A stretch of DNA of 16,675 nucleotides. It comes from JANOBJ01 sp031411575 (GTDB lineage: Bacteria; Pseudomonadota; Gammaproteobacteria; Burkholderiales; Burkholderiaceae_C). The position numbers and the translations under genes were made by a program. The notes under the pieces are model-generated. The model had not been told where the DNA came from. It worked only from the letters and a program-made list of their open reading frames with translations, and made no database searches. The stretch lies in contig JANOBJ010000043.1 in the NCBI GenBank assembly GCA_031411575.1, positions 1-16,675 on the forward strand, given 5' to 3'. Below, one piece after another: positions 14,170-16,675 of the stretch. Positions within the stretch are counted from its first letter, which is position 1; each line of letters opens with the position of its first letter.

Positions 14170-15123
14170 TTATACCGCAGCTTCGAGTGCGTTGACAAAC
14201 AGGGCCGGCACGTCGCAGCCGGTTTGCTCGAATATTTCCTGAAAACAGGTCGGGCTGGTGACATTGATCTCGGTCACGCAGTCGCCGATCACGTCCACGC
14301 CGGCCAGCAGCAGGCCGCGGCTCATCAGCACCGGGCCCAGCGCCTCGCCGATCTCGCGGTCGCGCGCAGTCAGCGGCTGCGCCACGCCCTTGCCGCCCGC
14401 GGCCAAGTTGCCGCGCACCTCGCCGCCCTGCGGAATGCGGGCCAGGCAAAACGGCACCGGCTCGCCGCCGATGATCAGCACCCGCTTGTCGCCCTGCGCG
14501 ATGGCCGGCAAAAACTTCTGCACCATCACGCTCTCGGCGCCGTCCTTGTTGAGTGTTTCGATGATCGAGCCGAGGTTCAGCCCGTCGTCCTTGACGCGGA
14601 AGATACCCATGCCGCCCATGCCGTCCAGCGGCTTGAGGATGATGTCGCGGTGCTCGGCATGAAAGCGCCGGATATCGCCGGCATCGCGCGTCACCAGCGT
14701 GGGGCCGATGAACTGCGGAAACTCCATGATGGCCAGCTTTTCGGGATGGTCGCGCAGCGCACGCGGCTTGTTGAACACCTTGGCGCCCTCGCGCTCGGCT
14801 TGCTCCAGCAGGTGGGTGGCGTAGAAGTATTCGCTGTCGAACGGCGGGTCTTTGCGCATCACCACACAGCCAAAATCTTTCAGCGCCTGCGGCCGCTCGT
14901 CGGGGTACGACTGCGCCGAGGTGAACCACGCCTGCGCGTCACCGGTGAGGGTGATGTCGCGCACATACGCGGTGACGCTGCCGCCGCGCTGCCACATGAT
15001 GTCCTTCGGCTCGCAGGCCGACAGCGTATGGCCGCGCCGCTGCGCCTCGCGCATCATGGAAAACGTGGTGTCCTTGTAAATCTTGAAGGATTCCAGCGGG
15101 TCGGCGATGAAGAGGATGTGCAT
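14170..15123 (-). CDS. gshB: Glutathione synthetase
   Basis: 317 residues, against 316 for E. coli GshB. The start ATG 15121-15123 gives the typical N-terminus MHILFIADPLESFKIYKDTT; the longer frame upstream overlaps benE. The N-terminal domain contains SVTAYVRDITL and MRKDPPFDSEYFYATHLLE (89-107), the gamma-glutamylcysteine side of the site. The ATP-grasp part has ILKPLDGMGGMGIFRV (162-177) as the glycine-rich loop, RVLIIGGEPVPFCLARIP, the basic RGNLAAGGKG (237-246) and the metal-binding EINVTSPTCFQEI (285-297). It ligates gamma-glutamylcysteine and glycine using ATP in the cytosol. There is no obvious ribosome site; with 19 bases from the benE stop, coupling is possible. gshA is not in the window. 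Confidence 0.95.
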   Translation of the reverse strand: MHILFIADPLESFKIYKDTTFSMMREAQRRGHTLSACEPKDIMWQRGGSVTAYVRDITLTGDAQAWFTSAQSYPDERPQALKDFGCVVMRKDPPFDSEYFYATHLLEQAEREGAKVFNKPRALRDHPEKLAIMEFPQFIGPTLVTRDAGDIRRFHAEHRDIILKPLDGMGGMGIFRVKDDGLNLGSIIETLNKDGAESVMVQKFLPAIAQGDKRVLIIGGEPVPFCLARIPQGGEVRGNLAAGGKGVAQPLTARDREIGEALGPVLMSRGLLLAGVDVIGDCVTEINVTSPTCFQEIFEQTGCDVPALFVNALEAAV

Positions 15124-15142
15124 GGTATGGGTGGTGCGGGTG

Positions 15143-16330
15143 TCAGTCGCCGGTGCGCGGCTTCTTGTAGTTTTGCACAAACAGTGCGATTGCGCCCGCC
15201 ACCACACCCCAGAACGCCGACCCCACACCCGCCACCACCACGCCGCTCAGCGTCACCAGAAACGTGATGAGCGCCGCCTCACGGTGGTGTTCGTCCTTCA
15301 GCGCCACGGCCAGGCCGTTGCCGATGGTGCCCAGGAGCGCCAGCCCGGCGATCGCCACCACCAGCTCCTTGGGGAAAGCCGTCAGCAGCCCGGTGACGGC
15401 GGCGCCAAAGATGCCAATCACCACGTAGATGGCGCCGCAGCTCACGGCGGCGGTGTAGCGTTTGGCCGGGTCTTCGTGCGCCTCGCGGCCCATGCAGATG
15501 GCCGCGGTGATGGCGCTCAGGTTCAGCGCGAACGCACCAAACGGCGCCAGCAGCAGCGTGGCCACACCGGTGAGCGTGATGATCCTGGAGATCGGCATCT
15601 GATACCCGGCCGCCTGGATGGCCGCCACGCCCGGCAGGTTTTGTGAGGCCATGGTCACCACGAACAGCGGCAGCGCCAGGCTGATGATCGCGGCCAGGGT
15701 GAACTGCGGCATCGTGAAAACCGGCTTTGCAAAGGCAAATGTGACCGATGTCCACGCCATCTGGTCATTGTATGCTACATAAATAATAGCAACGAGCAGA
15801 CTGGCCACCACCGCGTAGCGCGGCGCCAGCCGCCGCGCCAGCAGGTAGCTACCCAGCATCAGCAGCACCAGCGGCAGCGCCGTCTGCGCCGCCGCGAACG
15901 CCTGCAGCCCAAAACGCGCCAGCACACCGGCCAGCAGCGCCGAGGCAATCGCCATGGGGATGCGGTTCATCAGCGCCTCGAACCAGCCGGTGACGCCGAA
16001 CAGCGTGATCAGCGCCGCGCACACCAGAAACGCCCCCACCGCCTCGGCCATGCTGAAGCCACCGGTCAACCCGGCGGTGGCCAGCACCGCCGCACCCGGC
16101 GTGCTCCACGCCACCATCACCGGCTGGCGCAGCCAGAGCGAGGGCAGCAGCGAGCACAGGCCCATGCCGAGGCCGAGTGCCCACATCCACGAGCTGATCT
16201 GCGCCGGGGTGGCGCCGAGCGCGGTCGCCGCCTGGAACACGATCGCCACCGAGCTGGTGAAACCGACCAGCACGGCGACGAAGCCTGCGGTCACGGCAGA
16301 GAGGGAAAGATCGGTCAGGCGAAGGCGCAT
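15143..16330 (-). CDS. benE: BenE-family transporter containing a repeat-derived segment
   Basis: 395 residues, about the length of E. coli BenE (YdcO), with roughly 12 hydrophobic helices; an inner-membrane protein of the benzoate:H+ symporter family. Family stretches are clear: GATPAQISSWMWALGLGMG (39-57), AWSTPGAAVL (74-83), ARFGLQAF (138-145), LPLFVVTMASQNLPG (220-234), AAGYQMPISRIITLTG and AITAAICMGREAHEDP. Residues 181-190 (AIIYVAYNDQ) are encoded by repeat copy C, in an AT-rich patch where seven of ten codons end in A or T. As I recall the E. coli sequence, the spacing from RYAV (171) to TMASQN (226) is about the same, so this looks like a replacement rather than a simple insertion. 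The frame is intact. Substrate is uncertain, as no benzoate genes are near; it lies 30 bases after kup and 19 before gshB. Confidence 0.88.
   Translation of the reverse strand: MRLRLTDLSLSAVTAGFVAVLVGFTSSVAIVFQAATALGATPAQISSWMWALGLGMGLCSLLPSLWLRQPVMVAWSTPGAAVLATAGLTGGFSMAEAVGAFLVCAALITLFGVTGWFEALMNRIPMAIASALLAGVLARFGLQAFAAAQTALPLVLLMLGSYLLARRLAPRYAVVASLLVAIIYVAYNDQMAWTSVTFAFAKPVFTMPQFTLAAIISLALPLFVVTMASQNLPGVAAIQAAGYQMPISRIITLTGVATLLLAPFGAFALNLSAITAAICMGREAHEDPAKRYTAAVSCGAIYVVIGIFGAAVTGLLTAFPKELVVAIAGLALLGTIGNGLAVALKDEHHREAALITFLVTLSGVVVAGVGSAFWGVVAGAIALFVQNYKKPRTGD
15761..15791 (-). repeat. TGCTA-headed repeat, copy C, inside benE
   Basis: Read on the minus strand from 15791, the first 31 bases match repeat copy B at 28 positions, including the TGCTA-N9-TAGCA head and ACAATGACCAG. 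Weaker likeness (GGACA, CATTTG, then AAAG-CC) continues to about 15720, the full 72-bp repeat length. It is read in frame as AIIYVAYNDQ in BenE. The conceptual translation of copy B in the equivalent frame gives AIIYIANNDQ and of copy A ATILIAYYDQ. Confidence 0.75.
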
Positions 16331-16360
16331 CCGCCGAGGATAGCAACGACCCGACGGTGA

Positions 16361-16675
16361 TCAGATCTCGACCTTCGACCCGAGCTCGACCACGCGATTC
16401 GTCGGCAGGCTGAGGAAATCGGCCGCCGCGGCCGCGTTGCGGTGCATGCCGGCGAACAGCTTCTCGCGCCAGTCGGCCATGCCGCCACCGATGGTCGGGA
16501 TGACGATGTCGCGCGAGAGAAAGTAGGACGTGTCCATGTCGTCCATCACGCAGCCGCGGTTGCGCAGCTGCGCCAGCGCCTCGGGCACGTCGGGCTCGTT
16601 CTTGAAGCCGAAGTTGAGCGTGACCTGCCAGCAGTCGCGGCCGAGTGGCTCCATCTCGCAGCGCTTGTCGAAACC
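16361..16675 (-). CDS. kup: Potassium uptake protein Kup, C-terminal part
   Basis: The last 104 residues of a frame that enters from the right edge; the start lies outside the window. VTLNFGFKNEPDVPEAL, then SYFLSRDIVIPT, then WREKLFAGMHRNAAAAADFLSLPTNRVVELGSKVEI are the conserved cytosolic C-terminal domain of KUP/HAK/KT low-affinity potassium importers (full length usually about 620-630 residues). The stop TGA is at 16361-16363, and benE begins 30 bases later on the same strand with only a weak GGCGG as ribosome site, so kup, benE, gshB and the PKD-like gene are probably read together. The missing membrane part cannot be assessed. Confidence 0.92.
   Translation of the reverse strand, partial: GFDKRCEMEPLGRDCWQVTLNFGFKNEPDVPEALAQLRNRGCVMDDMDTSYFLSRDIVIPTIGGGMADWREKLFAGMHRNAAAAADFLSLPTNRVVELGSKVEI

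Noticed and set aside
13969..15267. A 432-codon plus-strand frame opposite gshB
   Set aside because: Covers the antisense of gshB and part of the PKD-like gene; the composition is shadow-like and gshB is certain.
1..16675. CRISPR array, insertion sequence, tRNA or prophage signs
   Set aside because: I saw no regular direct repeats with spacers, no transposase or integrase motifs and no tRNA-like fold; the only repeats are the three TGCTA-headed copies.

Overview
This is a GC-rich window (intergenic elements are clearly more AT-rich) with the gene content of a Burkholderiales betaproteobacterium, most likely a member of the Comamonadaceae. The clues are a Bug/TctC-type tripartite tricarboxylate receptor, a GntR-like LacI repressor with TGGTAGCGCTACCA-type operators, the kup and gshB homologues, and short TGCTA-N9-TAGCA-headed repeats that resemble intergenic repeats I associate with that family. 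The taxonomy is an inference.

Layout. (1) Bases 1-520, minus: the start of a secreted YVTN-type beta-propeller, cut by the window edge and interrupted by an in-frame TAA. (2) 723-1976, minus: a zinc-ribbon/HExxH putative metallopeptidase, divergent from (3) 2025-4320, plus: a DHA2-like MFS exporter and, 4 bases later, a YafJ-type class II glutamine amidotransferase. (4) 4333-11212: a hexarate (D-glucarate/galactarate) catabolic locus. garD (minus) diverges from a LacI-family repressor gene (plus), followed by a Bug receptor, gudD, an HpcH/HpaI aldolase (garL-like) and garR. Together these would take both hexarates to 5-keto-4-deoxy-D-glucarate, then to pyruvate plus tartronate semialdehyde, then to glycerate. 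Three matching palindromic operators, one before the repressor/garD and two before the receptor operon, suggest the repressor controls the whole set. No glycerate kinase and no TctA/TctB permease are present here. (5) 11262-13055, minus: two secreted c-type cytochromes in one operon, preceded by a tiny ORF that looks like a gene remnant. (6) 13524-16675, minus: the end of kup, then benE, gshB and a small secreted PKD-like cysteine-rich protein, in closely spaced order, ending at a strong C(UUCG)G hairpin terminator.

The most unusual observation is a repeat family with three copies. Two are intergenic, each hugging the 3' end of a minus-strand gene; one even supplies that gene's stop codon. 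The third lies in frame inside benE, where it encodes AIIYVAYNDQ in an AT-rich patch of an otherwise GC-rich gene. This looks like a mobile or recombining repeat exapted into (or exchanged with) a membrane-protein coding sequence. Other points worth attention are the nonsense codon in the beta-propeller, the operator geometry of the hexarate locus, the Gln replacing the usual Glu in the aldolase EH motif, and the uncharacterised Cys-repeat protein attached to gshB.
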